DNA from: Pseudaquabacterium pictum
GTDB taxonomy: Bacteria > Pseudomonadota > Gammaproteobacteria > Burkholderiales > Burkholderiaceae_C
Assembly (NCBI RefSeq): GCF_005403045.1
Contig: NZ_BJCL01000011.1
Location: 96,832 to 160,831, forward strand
DNA length: 64,000 bases
Direction: 5' to 3'
The position numbers and the translations under genes are program-made. Below the pieces are notes generated by a model. That model had not been told where the DNA came from. It saw only the letters and a list, made by a program, of their open reading frames with translations, and made no database searches. Positions 1 through 7,917 of the stretch are shown here, piece by piece (position 1 is the first letter of the stretch; every line of letters begins with the position of its first letter).

Positions 1-21
1 AGAAGAACCCTGCCTCGCCGA

Positions 22-393
22 TCAGGCGAGGCGCGCCCACTGGGGGCGTTCGGGCTGGGCAGGCAGGTGCTCGGCACCTGGCACGGCAGTCGCGGCGCTG
101 GGGGCGCCACCGTGTGCCGCCGGCACGAAGCCGCTGGCCACCGACAGCATGCCGGCGCCGTGGCCGTGGCAGTGGCCGCAGCCCATGCCCGACAGGACGC
201 AAGACGCGCTGTCGGACGACACCGGCTGTTCAGGCACCACGCCGTGATCGGCGTGGCTGGTGTCCGCCTGGCCGTGGTGGCCGCCGTGGTCAACCGCGCC
301 GGCCGCCGCATGCGCGCAATAGCTGGCCACGGCCGCCCAGGTGGACTGGAGCGGCAGCAAGACCAGCAACAGGATGGCGAGCCAGCGGCGCAT
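22..393 (-). CDS. Small exported His/Cys-rich protein, metal-resistance associated
   Basis: The 123-residue product starts with a clear signal peptide (RRW, then a run of Leu/Val ending near STWAA, residue 21). The mature part is rich in possible metal ligands: HGGHHGQ, SHADHG and CGHCHGHG. This composition resembles the small periplasmic proteins (CzcI or DUF2946-like) that precede RND-type cobalt/zinc/cadmium or copper efflux operons. Transcription runs towards the left edge, so any efflux genes would lie outside the window. The role in metal sensing or buffering is inference; the signal peptide and His clusters are seen directly. The start is the ATG at 391-393, the only one that includes the signal peptide. 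Confidence 0.7.
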   Translation of the reverse strand: MRRWLAILLLVLLPLQSTWAAVASYCAHAAAGAVDHGGHHGQADTSHADHGVVPEQPVSSDSASCVLSGMGCGHCHGHGAGMLSVASGFVPAAHGGAPSAATAVPGAEHLPAQPERPQWARLA

Positions 394-426
394 GGGGCGG
401 GAGTCTAGTCGTTTCGGGCGGGCACT

Positions 427-690
427 TCACAGCCATCCCCGTCGCCACACCGCCGCATCGGTCAGCGCCCGCCACGGCAGCACCAGGCTGCGCTTCGAGT
501 GCACCGCCTCCAGCTCCACCAGCTCGATGCGGGTGGCCGGCGGCTCGGGCAGCACCACGCGGGTGACGATGAAATGCCGCTCCTTGTGCTGCGGCGTCAC
601 CGCCGTCCACTTGCTCAGCAGCAGCTTCTTCGGGCTGAGCGGGTTGCGGGCGGGTGCGGGTGGTGTGGGGGGTGGGTGGGCGGCGGGCAT
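427..690 (-). CDS. TIGR02450-type Trp-rich small protein
   Basis: An 87-residue product from the ATG at 690; an in-frame upstream start at 753 would add 21 Arg/Pro-rich residues and is less likely. The core NPLSPKKLLLSKWTAV, then HFIVTRV, matches the conserved start of the TIGR02450 family of short tryptophan-containing proteins common in beta- and gamma-proteobacteria. Its function is unknown. The N-terminal tail is a Pro/His-rich linker. It lies head to head with the aspartate dehydrogenase gene, with about 95 bp for two divergent promoters. Confidence 0.7.
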   Translation of the reverse strand: MPAAHPPPTPPAPARNPLSPKKLLLSKWTAVTPQHKERHFIVTRVVLPEPPATRIELVELEAVHSKRSLVLPWRALTDAAVWRRGWL

Positions 691-786
691 GTCGCCATCT
701 TGCCTGGTGCGCCGGGCCGGGCGTTCACGCGGCCTGTTGCGCGGCGCAGGCACACTGCGCAGTTCCTGCCACTGTCAGCCATCCCC

Positions 787-1602
787 ATGCAACCCAGGCG
801 TTTCGGCATCCTCGGCTTCGGCGCCATCGGCCAGTCCCTGGTGGCGGCGGTGGCGCACACGCCGGTGCCCGGCCACCAGCTCACCGCCGTGCTGGTGCGC
901 CCGCACCAGGTGACGGCAGCCCAGGCCGCGGTGCTGGCTGGCGTGGCGGTGGTGACCGACCTGGCCGCGCTGCTGGCCCTGGCGCCCGATGGCGTGGTGG
1001 AGGCCGCCGGCCAGGGCGCGGTGGTGGCCCATGGCGTGGCGGTGCTGGCCAGCGGCACGCCGCTGCTGGCGCTGTCGGTGGGCGCGCTGGCTGATGCGGC
1101 CGTGCATGCCGCGCTGGCGCAGGCGGCGCGCCAGGGTGGCACGCGGCTGGTGCTGCCGGTGGGCGCCATCGCCGGGCTCGACGGGTTGATGGCGCTGCGC
1201 CAGGCTGGCCTGCAGCGGGTGCGCTACACCTCCACCAAGCCGCCGCAGGCCTGGCTGGGCACGCCGGCCGAGCAGCAGGTGGATCTGCTGGCGCTGCGCG
1301 CGCCCGCGGTGGTGTTCAGCGGCACCGCGCGGCAGGCGGCGCTGGGTTTTCCGAAGAACGCCAACCTGGCTGCGGCAGTGGCCCTGGCCGGCCTGGGCTT
1401 CGAGGCCACCACGGTGCAGCTGGTGGCCGACCCGGCGGCCACCGGCAACACCGGGCAGATTGATGCCGAGGGCCTGGGCTCGCGGCTGCAGGTGACGGTG
1501 TCGGGCGCCAGCACGGCGGCCAATCCCAAGACCTCGGGCATCGTGGCCCACAGCGTGCTGGCCTGCCTGGCCAACCAGGCGGCGGCGATCGGTTTCGGCT
1601 GA
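787..1602 (+). CDS. L-aspartate dehydrogenase
   Basis: 271 residues, close to the usual 265 for the family. A Rossmann nucleotide-binding motif (GFGAIG) is at residues 8-13, and the C-terminal catalytic region has the NPKTSGIVAHS signature typical of aspartate dehydrogenases, which convert aspartate to iminoaspartate/oxaloacetate plus ammonia with NAD(P). The ATG at 787 is chosen because the Rossmann strand begins 5 residues later; the frame is open further upstream but that sequence is not protein-like. In Burkholderiales such enzymes serve NAD synthesis or aspartate catabolism; which one applies here cannot be told. An SDR gene follows on the same strand after about 90 bp. Confidence 0.88.
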   Translation: MQPRRFGILGFGAIGQSLVAAVAHTPVPGHQLTAVLVRPHQVTAAQAAVLAGVAVVTDLAALLALAPDGVVEAAGQGAVVAHGVAVLASGTPLLALSVGALADAAVHAALAQAARQGGTRLVLPVGAIAGLDGLMALRQAGLQRVRYTSTKPPQAWLGTPAEQQVDLLALRAPAVVFSGTARQAALGFPKNANLAAAVALAGLGFEATTVQLVADPAATGNTGQIDAEGLGSRLQVTVSGASTAANPKTSGIVAHSVLACLANQAAAIGFG

Positions 1603-1691
1603 GCCCTGCAGCAGGCCTTGTCCCGCGGGTGACCGACGCGCCTGGGCCGGCGGTGGTCCCCTGGGGGCCCCTGTCAGCCGAGCCCACTGCC

Positions 1692-2471
1692 ATGCCTGAT
1701 TTCCCCCTGCCCAATGCCTCGTTCGACCTGAGCGGCCAGGTGGCCCTGGTCACCGGTGCCTCGTCCGGCCTGGGCCACCGCTTCGCCCGGGTGCTGGCCG
1801 CCGCCGGCGCCACCGTGGCCGTGGCCGCCCGCCGCACCGACCGGCTCGACGCCCTGGTGCAGACCATCCGCGCTGCCGGCGGCCGCGCCGAGGCGTTTGC
1901 CCTGGACGTGACACAGGACGCCCAGTTCGCCCCGCTGTTCGATGCGATCGAGGCGCGGCTGGGCGCCTCGCCCGGCATCCTGGTCAACAACGCCGGCATC
2001 CCCGATGCGCAACGCGCCCACAAGATGGCCGTGGCCGACATCGACCGGGTGCTCAGCGTCAACCTGCGCGCGCCCTGGCTGCTGAGCTGCGAGTTCGCCC
2101 GTCGGCGCATGGCCGCCCAGTTGCCGGGGCGCATCGTCAACATCGCGTCGATGGCGGCCTTCCAGTACAAGGGCGGCGGCGCCGCGCTGTACGCCACCAC
2201 CAAGATGGCGGTGGTGCGCATGAGCGAGGCGCTGGCCGTGGAGTGGGCCAAGTTCGGCATCAACGTCAATGCCATCGCGCCGGGCGCGTTTGCCTCGGAG
2301 ATGATGGACGGCATGCTGCAGCGGGTGGGCGACATCACCCAGAACTTCCCCCGGCCGCGGCTGGGTGACCCGGCGCAGATGGACAGCACCCTGCTCTACC
2401 TGGTGTCGCCGGCCAGCGAGTTCGTCACCGGCACCACCATCCGCATCGACGACGCCCAGGGCGGCCGCTAG
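1692..2471 (+). CDS. SDR-family NAD(P)-dependent oxidoreductase
   Basis: 259 residues from the ATG at 1692; a GTG at 1629 would add 21 residues with no recognisable content. Classical short-chain dehydrogenase features are visible in order: cofactor motif TGASSGLG near residue 20, NNAG near 95, catalytic Ser in NIASMAAF, and the YATTK active-site pair, with the C-terminal end near TTIRIDDAQGG. This resembles the FabG-like / gluconate 5-dehydrogenase-like group, but the substrate cannot be assigned. It follows the aspartate dehydrogenase and precedes an unassigned DNA-binding-type protein on the same strand, so co-transcription is plausible. Confidence 0.85.
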   Translation: MPDFPLPNASFDLSGQVALVTGASSGLGHRFARVLAAAGATVAVAARRTDRLDALVQTIRAAGGRAEAFALDVTQDAQFAPLFDAIEARLGASPGILVNNAGIPDAQRAHKMAVADIDRVLSVNLRAPWLLSCEFARRRMAAQLPGRIVNIASMAAFQYKGGGAALYATTKMAVVRMSEALAVEWAKFGINVNAIAPGAFASEMMDGMLQRVGDITQNFPRPRLGDPAQMDSTLLYLVSPASEFVTGTTIRIDDAQGGR

Positions 2472-2501
2472 CCTGGCCGCGGCGCATCGGGTCGGGCCCG
2501 C

Positions 2502-3536
2502 ATGCGCCGGGCCGCCTGGTTTGCCATCATGCGGGCTGTGCTGTTGCCGTCGCCCCATCCCCTGCCCGCCCCGGTGCCCTGGTTGCGCCACCACCCGCGT
2601 GACTGGCGCGCCGGCACGCTCGACATCCCCGGCCTGACCGCTGCCGCCGCGGCCCTGTCGCAGCGGCCCGGCTTCGGGGACGGCATGCGCAGCTTTGCCG
2701 ACGGCTGGCAGGCCGGCTACAACGCCACGCCGGTGCTGGGCAGCGTGATGCGCAACAACGCCCGCTATGTGCTGCTGCTGGCCTGCCTGTGGCTGGACCA
2801 CCAGCGGGATGCCAGCCTGCCCGGCGTCAGCATCACGCCGGGTCGGGTGCTGGATTTCTACGCCCGGCTCGACCACCGCCTGGTCGAGGGCGGCGCCTCC
2901 CGCATCAAGACCATCCTGGCGCATGCGCGGGTGGCCGGCCTGCTGCAGCCGGCGCCGGGCCCGGGTGATGCGCGGCTGCGGCCGCTGGAGCCCACGCCGC
3001 TGCTGCGCCGGGCCATGGCCGGTTATGTGCAGGGCTTCCTGGGCGGCATCGCGCCCACGCTGCCATTGCCGGCCACGCCGCAGCAGATGGTCGACACGCC
3101 CGGTTTCGTGGCCGAGCTGTTCACCTACCGCATGCTGCCGCTGCTGCACGAGCGCTTCGCCATCACCCACGGCCTGCCGGCGATGAACTGGATCACCAAC
3201 CGCGAGAAGGGCTATCCGCAGCTGCTGAGCCTGGTGCGCCACATGCAGGTGCAGCCCGACGGCCAGGTGCACACCATGGGCTGGCCGCAGCAGATCGCCG
3301 AACGGGTGGGCGTGTCGCGCGGGTCGGCCCGCAACTTCCTGCTGGCCGCGGTGGAGCAGGGCTGGCTGGAGCCGCTGGGCCCGCGCCAGTGGCGGCTGCG
3401 GCCGGCCTTCCATGCCGAGCTGCTGCAATGGATGGGCCGCGAGTTCCTGTGGATGCACACCCTGGCAGTGGCCGCATGGCGGGTGTGTGTCGCCGCGAGC
3501 GGCGACACTGCGGCCCCAGCCACTGCACCGCCCTGA
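2502..3536 (+). CDS. Protein with C-terminal winged-helix segment, function unknown
   Basis: 344 residues from the ATG at 2502 (alternative ATG at 2529). I do not recognise the family. The N-terminal two thirds is alpha-helical with no signal peptide. Residues about 250-290 read as a helix-turn-helix (PQQIAERVGVSRGSARNFLL followed by a wing-like VEQGWLEPLG), suggesting DNA binding. No ligand-binding signature is apparent. It is followed after 2 bp by a Bug-type receptor gene, so it may be a local regulator translated with it. The call rests on the visible HTH only. Confidence 0.65.
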   Translation: MRRAAWFAIMRAVLLPSPHPLPAPVPWLRHHPRDWRAGTLDIPGLTAAAAALSQRPGFGDGMRSFADGWQAGYNATPVLGSVMRNNARYVLLLACLWLDHQRDASLPGVSITPGRVLDFYARLDHRLVEGGASRIKTILAHARVAGLLQPAPGPGDARLRPLEPTPLLRRAMAGYVQGFLGGIAPTLPLPATPQQMVDTPGFVAELFTYRMLPLLHERFAITHGLPAMNWITNREKGYPQLLSLVRHMQVQPDGQVHTMGWPQQIAERVGVSRGSARNFLLAAVEQGWLEPLGPRQWRLRPAFHAELLQWMGREFLWMHTLAVAAWRVCVAASGDTAAPATAPP

Positions 3537-3538
3537 CC

Positions 3539-4516
3539 ATGCAACGCCGCGCTTCCCTGATCGCCCTGTCCGCCCTGGCTGCCGCCAGCCTGCCGCTGCC
3601 GGCCGCCGCCCAGGCCTGGCCGGCCAAGCCGCTGCGGCTGGTGATCCCGTTTCCGGCCGGCGGCGCCACCGACATCATCGGCCGGCTGCTGGCGCAGAAG
3701 CTGGGTGCCGCGCTCGGCCAGCAGGTGGTGATCGACAACAAGCCCGGCGCCGGCGGCACCATCGGGTCCGATCTGGTGGCCAAGGCGCCGGCCGACGGCC
3801 ACACCCTGCTGCTGGCCACCAGCAGCACGCATTCCATCGGCCCGGCGCTGAACCCGAAGATGCCGTACGACGCGTTCCGCGACTTCGCGCCCATCGCCCA
3901 TGTGGCCAACGCGCCCAGCGTGCTGGTGGTGGGCGCGGGCTTCCCCAAGGGCAATGCGCTCGACCTGATCAAGACGCTGAAGGCCAACCCGGGCAAGTAC
4001 AACTTCGGCTCCAGCGGCATCGGCACCTATCCGCACCTGTCGGCCGAGATGTTCAAGTGGCGTGCGGGCGGGCTGTTCGTGGTGCACATCCCCTACCGCG
4101 GCACCGGCCTGGTGGTGACCGACCTGATCGCCGGCCAGATCACCTTCCTGATGGACAGCATCGTCTCGGCGCAGACGCACATCAGGGACGGCCGGGTGCG
4201 GGCGCTGGCCGTCACCGGTGCGCAGCGCTCGGGCTCGCTGCCCGATGTGCCCACCTTCACCGAGCTGGGTGTGCCCGGCCTGGCGTTCAGCAACTGGTTC
4301 GGCTTCTTCGCGCCGGCGGGCACGCCGGCCGAGGTGGTGCAGCGGCTCAACCGCGAACTGAACACGCTGATGCGTGCGCCCGACGTGGCCGACCGCCTGC
4401 GCCAGCTCGGCGCCGACCCGGTGACCGGCCCGCCCGAGGCCTTTGCCAAGGTGATCCGCGACGAGCACGACAGCTGGAAGGCCGTGATCCAGCGCGCCGG
4501 CATCAAGGCCGAGTGA
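3539..4516 (+). CDS. Bug-type tripartite tricarboxylate transporter substrate-binding protein
   Basis: 325 residues with a Tat/Sec-like signal peptide (MQRRASL, then Ala/Leu-rich, cleavage near AAAQA). The mature start WPAKPLRLVIPFPAGG and the later GAGGTIGSD and HIPYRGTG motifs are diagnostic of the TctC/Bug family of periplasmic receptors that bind carboxylates and other small solutes. No TctA/TctB membrane genes are nearby, as is usual for the many orphan Bug receptors of Burkholderiales. The ATG at 3539 follows the previous stop by 2 bp. The ligand is unknown. Confidence 0.92.
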   Translation: MQRRASLIALSALAAASLPLPAAAQAWPAKPLRLVIPFPAGGATDIIGRLLAQKLGAALGQQVVIDNKPGAGGTIGSDLVAKAPADGHTLLLATSSTHSIGPALNPKMPYDAFRDFAPIAHVANAPSVLVVGAGFPKGNALDLIKTLKANPGKYNFGSSGIGTYPHLSAEMFKWRAGGLFVVHIPYRGTGLVVTDLIAGQITFLMDSIVSAQTHIRDGRVRALAVTGAQRSGSLPDVPTFTELGVPGLAFSNWFGFFAPAGTPAEVVQRLNRELNTLMRAPDVADRLRQLGADPVTGPPEAFAKVIRDEHDSWKAVIQRAGIKAE

Positions 4517-4761
4517 TCCGCCCGGGTGGTGTGGTGACCGACCCGCTGCCGCCCTTGCTGGACGCACCCAGCGCCCGCCCGGTGCTGGCCGATCTGCAGA
4601 CCCGGCTGACGGCGCAGGGCCTGGCGCTGCGCCCGCCGCCGGCCGAGCCCACCACCTGCTGCGGCCGCGGCTGCAACGGCTGCGTGTGGGAAGGCTGGCT
4701 GGCCGCCGCCAACTGGTGGCGCAGCGAGGCGCTGGCGCTGCTGGCGGCCGCGCCGCCCTGA
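4513..4761 (+). CDS. Oxidoreductase-like N-terminal domain protein (Cys-rich)
   Basis: 82 residues from the GTG at 4513, which overlaps the stop of the Bug gene as GTGA; alternative GTG codons in frame at 4531 and 4534 are also possible. The segment EPTTCCGRGCNGCVWE carries four closely spaced cysteines and the VW(E/D) ending of the oxidoreductase-like N-terminal domain family (PF09791-type), known as a small stand-alone bacterial protein. It may bind a metal or Fe-S centre, which is inference. The overlap indicates translational coupling to the upstream receptor gene. Confidence 0.75.
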   Translation: MIRPGGVVTDPLPPLLDAPSARPVLADLQTRLTAQGLALRPPPAEPTTCCGRGCNGCVWEGWLAAANWWRSEALALLAAAPP

Positions 4762-4765
4762 CCGT

Positions 4766-5029
4766 TCAGTGCACCGCTTCCGGCTGGCCGGTGTTGCGGT
4801 GGAAGGCGGCAAACAGGCCCACGGCCGCATCGCGCAGCCGGGCGTCGCTGCTGCAGTGGCCGGCGGCCAGGCAGTCCAGCGCGTAGCCGTCGTCCACGCA
4901 CATGCGCTGCAGGTCCACCTCCCAGCCCTCGGCGCGCATCAGCCGGCCGAAGCGCACCAGCGTGGGCAGCGGCAGCACCAGCAGCGGTGCCAGCGTGGGG
5001 GGCAGGGGTGTGGTGTCGGCGTGCTGCAT
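4766..5029 (-). CDS. Hypothetical protein, about 87 residues
   Basis: No family recognised. From the ATG at 5029 the product has a hydrophobic Leu/Pro-rich N-terminal part and an amphipathic second half (FGRLMRAEGWEVDLQRMCVD, then CLAAGHCSSD). That looks like a compact soluble protein rather than a random frame. It is convergent with the upstream gene (4 bp apart) and follows the HAD gene in the same orientation. Longer starts at 5071 (ATG) or 5116 (TTG) are possible. It is probably a lineage-specific conserved gene; comparison with relatives would decide. Confidence 0.5.
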   Translation of the reverse strand: MQHADTTPLPPTLAPLLVLPLPTLVRFGRLMRAEGWEVDLQRMCVDDGYALDCLAAGHCSSDARLRDAAVGLFAAFHRNTGQPEAVH

Positions 5030-5135
5030 GCGGGCCTCCCGGGCCGGACAAGGTGCCAGCCGATGGCCCATGCTGCCCGGGCCGCGATGGGCCGATGCGC
5101 CGAACAGGCCGGTCAAGACCCCGGCTTTCCGGCGT

Positions 5136-5777
5136 TCAGCCCTGCAGCGGGAAGCCCACCAGCGCCTGCAGCTGGGCCAGCGCCACGTCCGGGTCGCCCA
5201 CCTTGATGGTGTGCATGCCCATGTCGCGCGCGGGCTTCAGGTTCACGCCCAGGTCGTCGAGGAAGACGCAGTGTTCTGGCGCCACCGCCAGCGCCTCGCA
5301 CATCAGCCGGTAGATCTGCGGATCGGGCTTGCGCAGGCCGAGCTTGGCGCTTTCGATCACGTGGTGGAACAGCGGCAGCACCGCATCCCGCCCGGTGGGG
5401 TCGGCGTTCTCGGCCCCGGGGCTGGCCACGTTGTTGGTGATCAGGCCGATCTTCAGCCGCCCGCGCAGCACCCGCAGTGCCTGCACCATCTGCGGCCGGA
5501 TGGTGCCGCCGAGCAGGGCGATCACCGCCTTGCCGCGCACCGCATGGCCCAGCGCGGCGCTCTCGGCGGCGAACTCGGCGTCGAAGGTGGCCAGGTCGAT
5601 GTCGCTGCGCTCGAAGCGGGCCCAGGCGTTGTCGAGGTGGTTGGTGGCGTTGACGGTGCGCAGGAAGTCGGCCGGCAGGCCATGGGCCTGCTCGTAGGCG
5701 GCAAAGGCCTCGAAGGGCGACGAGCTGATGACGCCGCCGAAGTCCCAGATGACGGCGTGGATGTCGGGTGCGGGCAT
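5136..5777 (-). CDS. HAD-superfamily phosphatase (HAD-IA, epoxide-hydrolase-N-like)
   Basis: 213 residues from the ATG at 5777. The HAD motifs are in order: nucleophile in IWDFGGV (residues 8-14), motif II in GLITNN, lysine in GLRKPDP, and the acidic motif in VFLDDLGVN. The DFGGV form and the cap sequence match HAD-IA hydrolases related to the N-terminal phosphatase domain of soluble epoxide hydrolase and to many YihX-like sugar phosphatases. It acts in the cytoplasm; the substrate is unknown. It is divergent from the DUF457 membrane gene, with about 90 bp between them. Confidence 0.85.
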   Translation of the reverse strand: MPAPDIHAVIWDFGGVISSSPFEAFAAYEQAHGLPADFLRTVNATNHLDNAWARFERSDIDLATFDAEFAAESAALGHAVRGKAVIALLGGTIRPQMVQALRVLRGRLKIGLITNNVASPGAENADPTGRDAVLPLFHHVIESAKLGLRKPDPQIYRLMCEALAVAPEHCVFLDDLGVNLKPARDMGMHTIKVGDPDVALAQLQALVGFPLQG

Positions 5778-5868
5778 GGCGGGTGTCCTGGCGGGCGTGA
5801 AAGCGGCCGATTGTGGCGATCGGCCCCAGGCCGGCGCTGTCACCCGCGCGCCCTGAGAATCCGCGCCC

Positions 5869-6882
5869 ATGGATTCCCTCTCTCAGATCGCCCTGGGCGC
5901 CGCCGTGGGCGTGGCCGTGATGGGCCGCCGCACGGCGGTGTGGAAGGCCGCCGCCTGGGGTGCGGTGGCCGGCACCCTGCCCGACCTGGATGTGCTGATC
6001 GACCATGGCGACCCGATCCGCAACATGGTGCTGCACCGCGCCGAGACGCATGCGCCGTTCTGGCTGACGCTGTTCGCCCTGCCCTTCGGCGCGCTGGTGG
6101 CCTGGCTGAGCGGCCAGCGCACGCTGTGGCGGCGCTGGATGCTGGCGATGTGGCTGGCGCTGGTGACCCACCCGCTGCTGGATGCGATGACGGTGTACGG
6201 CACCCAGCTGGGCCTGCCGTTCACCAACCACCCCTACGGTGTGGGCAGCGTGTTCATCATCGACCCGGCCTACACCCTGCCGCTGCTGGTGGGCACCCTC
6301 TGGGCCCTGCGCAGCGGCGGCACCGGGCGTGGCCTGGCCGCCAATGCCGCCGGCCTGGTGCTGAGCACCGCCTACCTGGCCTGGGGCGTGTGGGCACAGC
6401 AGCACGTCACCCAGGTGGCCCGGGCCGCGCTGGCGGCGCAGGGCATCGTGGCCGAGCGGCTGCTGGTGACGCCGGCGCCGCTGAACACCCTGCTGTGGCG
6501 GGTGGTGGCGGTGCAGGGCGATGCGTACCACGAGGGCTTCCGCTCGGTGCTGGACCGCGGCCCGGCCATGGCCTTCGACCGCTTCGACCGTGGCACCGCG
6601 CTGTGGCCGGCGGTGCAGGCGCTGGACGGCGCGCAGCGCATCGCCGCCTTCAGCCACGGCTTCTATGCGCTGGATGCGACCGACGGCCGCCTGCACATCA
6701 CCGACCTGCGCATGGGCCAGCAGCCGGCCTATGTGTTCCGCTTTGCGATTGCGCAGCGCCAGGGCGATGCCTGGGTGCCGCTGCCGGTGGCCGAGCAGCT
6801 GGGCATGCGGCCCGCCGTGGGCCGCGCCTGGGCCTGGCTGTGGCGGCGGGCGCTGGGCCAGCCGGTGCCGCCGCCGCGGTGA
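5869..6882 (+). CDS. DUF457 / YdjM-like membrane-bound metal-dependent hydrolase
   Basis: 337 residues. The start MDSLSQIALGAAVG and the block GTLPDLDVLIDHGDP...HRAETHAPF give the conserved Asp/His pattern of the DUF457 family (inner-membrane-associated, often labelled metal-dependent hydrolase). At least four hydrophobic segments follow (residues about 60-140 and 150-185), and there is a soluble C-terminal domain of about 150 residues. It sits alone between a divergent HAD gene and a convergent L,D-transpeptidase-like gene. Biochemical function is not established for the family; the membrane location is clear from sequence. Confidence 0.85.
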   Translation: MDSLSQIALGAAVGVAVMGRRTAVWKAAAWGAVAGTLPDLDVLIDHGDPIRNMVLHRAETHAPFWLTLFALPFGALVAWLSGQRTLWRRWMLAMWLALVTHPLLDAMTVYGTQLGLPFTNHPYGVGSVFIIDPAYTLPLLVGTLWALRSGGTGRGLAANAAGLVLSTAYLAWGVWAQQHVTQVARAALAAQGIVAERLLVTPAPLNTLLWRVVAVQGDAYHEGFRSVLDRGPAMAFDRFDRGTALWPAVQALDGAQRIAAFSHGFYALDATDGRLHITDLRMGQQPAYVFRFAIAQRQGDAWVPLPVAEQLGMRPAVGRAWAWLWRRALGQPVPPPR

Positions 6883-6901
6883 CGGTGGCGGCGGCCGGTG
6901 C

Positions 6902-7813
6902 TCAGGCCGGGCTGTCCGGCACGTCGGCGGCCGCCAGCACCGCGGTGGTGAAGCGGAAGCCCGGCCGGGCGATGTAGCGCACATCGGACTTCACCGCCTT
7001 CATGAACTCGCGGTGGCCGACCTTGGTGCGGCCCACCAGGCAGCCGGCGCTGGCGTTGCCGATGTCGCTTTCCGGCAGGTCGAAGCCCCAGTGCTGGTTG
7101 ACGCCGAACAGGCCGGTGAAGGTCTTGTCGCCGGTGCGCTCGAAGTCCTGGTTCAGGTCGCGGTGCACGGTGATCGGGCCCACCTGCACCAGGGCTTCAT
7201 GCGGGTTGGCGCCATTGCGCGGGTGCATGCCCACCTCCCAGGCCTTGTACTGGCCGAAGGCGATGCGCGCCGCGCCGTTGGGATCGAGCACCTTGATCTT
7301 GGAGTAGTAGGTGCCGGGCTCGGTGGTGCCTTGCCAGCTGCCGACCAGCTGCACCGCGCCGTCGGCATCCACCTGCAGCACGGTGCGCAGGTCGTTGAAG
7401 ATGTTGGGCTTGTCTTCGTTGGCGGTGCCGTCGGGGTTCATGCCCTCGACATAGACGATGTTCACGCAGCCCGGGTGGCGGCAGAACCACCAGCCCTTGG
7501 CCAGCACCGCGGCGGCCAGGCGGCCGGCCAGCGTGGGCGGCAGCACCAGAGGGAACAGCGTCTTGACGCTGGGCGCCAGCAGCGCCCGGGCCGATTCCTT
7601 GTCCAGCTGCGACTTGGCCGGCGTGCCGATGCGGGCCATGAATTCACCCAGCGCCCACAGCGAGATGGGGCCGAACTGGCCATCGGCCGGCGGCTCCAGC
7701 AGGCCGGCCTCGGTGAGGCGCTGCTGCACCTCGGTGGCCAGGGCGGTGTCGCCGCCCAGCGTGGCGAAGGCCACCGGTCCGGCGCTGCCTTGCGCGATCT
7801 TGTCCAGGGTCAT
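6902..7813 (-). CDS. Peptidoglycan-binding / L,D-transpeptidase-like protein
   Basis: 303 residues from the ATG at 7813, preceded by a GGGAG ribosome-binding site. Residues about 20-60 read as a peptidoglycan-binding type 1 domain (EVQQRLTEAGLL, DGQFGPIS, ALGEF). The C-terminal half contains HWGFDLP and, about 10 residues later, SAGCLVGR. This is the same order as the His and Ser-x-Gly-Cys active site of YkuD-like L,D-transpeptidases, but the spacing differs from classical YkuD. No signal peptide is visible, which is odd for a wall enzyme and may mean phage-like export or a cytoplasmic role. Assignment to the fold is inference. Confidence 0.65.
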   Translation of the reverse strand: MTLDKIAQGSAGPVAFATLGGDTALATEVQQRLTEAGLLEPPADGQFGPISLWALGEFMARIGTPAKSQLDKESARALLAPSVKTLFPLVLPPTLAGRLAAAVLAKGWWFCRHPGCVNIVYVEGMNPDGTANEDKPNIFNDLRTVLQVDADGAVQLVGSWQGTTEPGTYYSKIKVLDPNGAARIAFGQYKAWEVGMHPRNGANPHEALVQVGPITVHRDLNQDFERTGDKTFTGLFGVNQHWGFDLPESDIGNASAGCLVGRTKVGHREFMKAVKSDVRYIARPGFRFTTAVLAAADVPDSPA

Positions 7814-7876
7814 CGGGAGCTCCCACGAGTTGCAGGCAACGGGCGGCTGCCCGGCCAGCGCGCAGTGGGCCACCGG

Positions 7877-7901
7877 TGCTGCAGGCGGTCAACCTGCAGC
7901 A
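7877..7901. other. Perfect 9-bp inverted repeat
   Basis: TGCTGCAGG and CCTGCAGCA flank a 7-nt spacer, between the stop of the M20 gene and the start of the transpeptidase-like gene. There is no T-run on either side, so it is either an operator or a weak intercistronic hairpin. Confidence 0.4.
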
Positions 7902-7917
7902 TAGGGACGCGCCGCGC

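Noticed and set aside
1674..3458. Long minus-strand frame opposite the SDR and HTH genes
   Set aside because: Same low-complexity His/Gln/Arg pattern; the plus strand has recognisable protein families.
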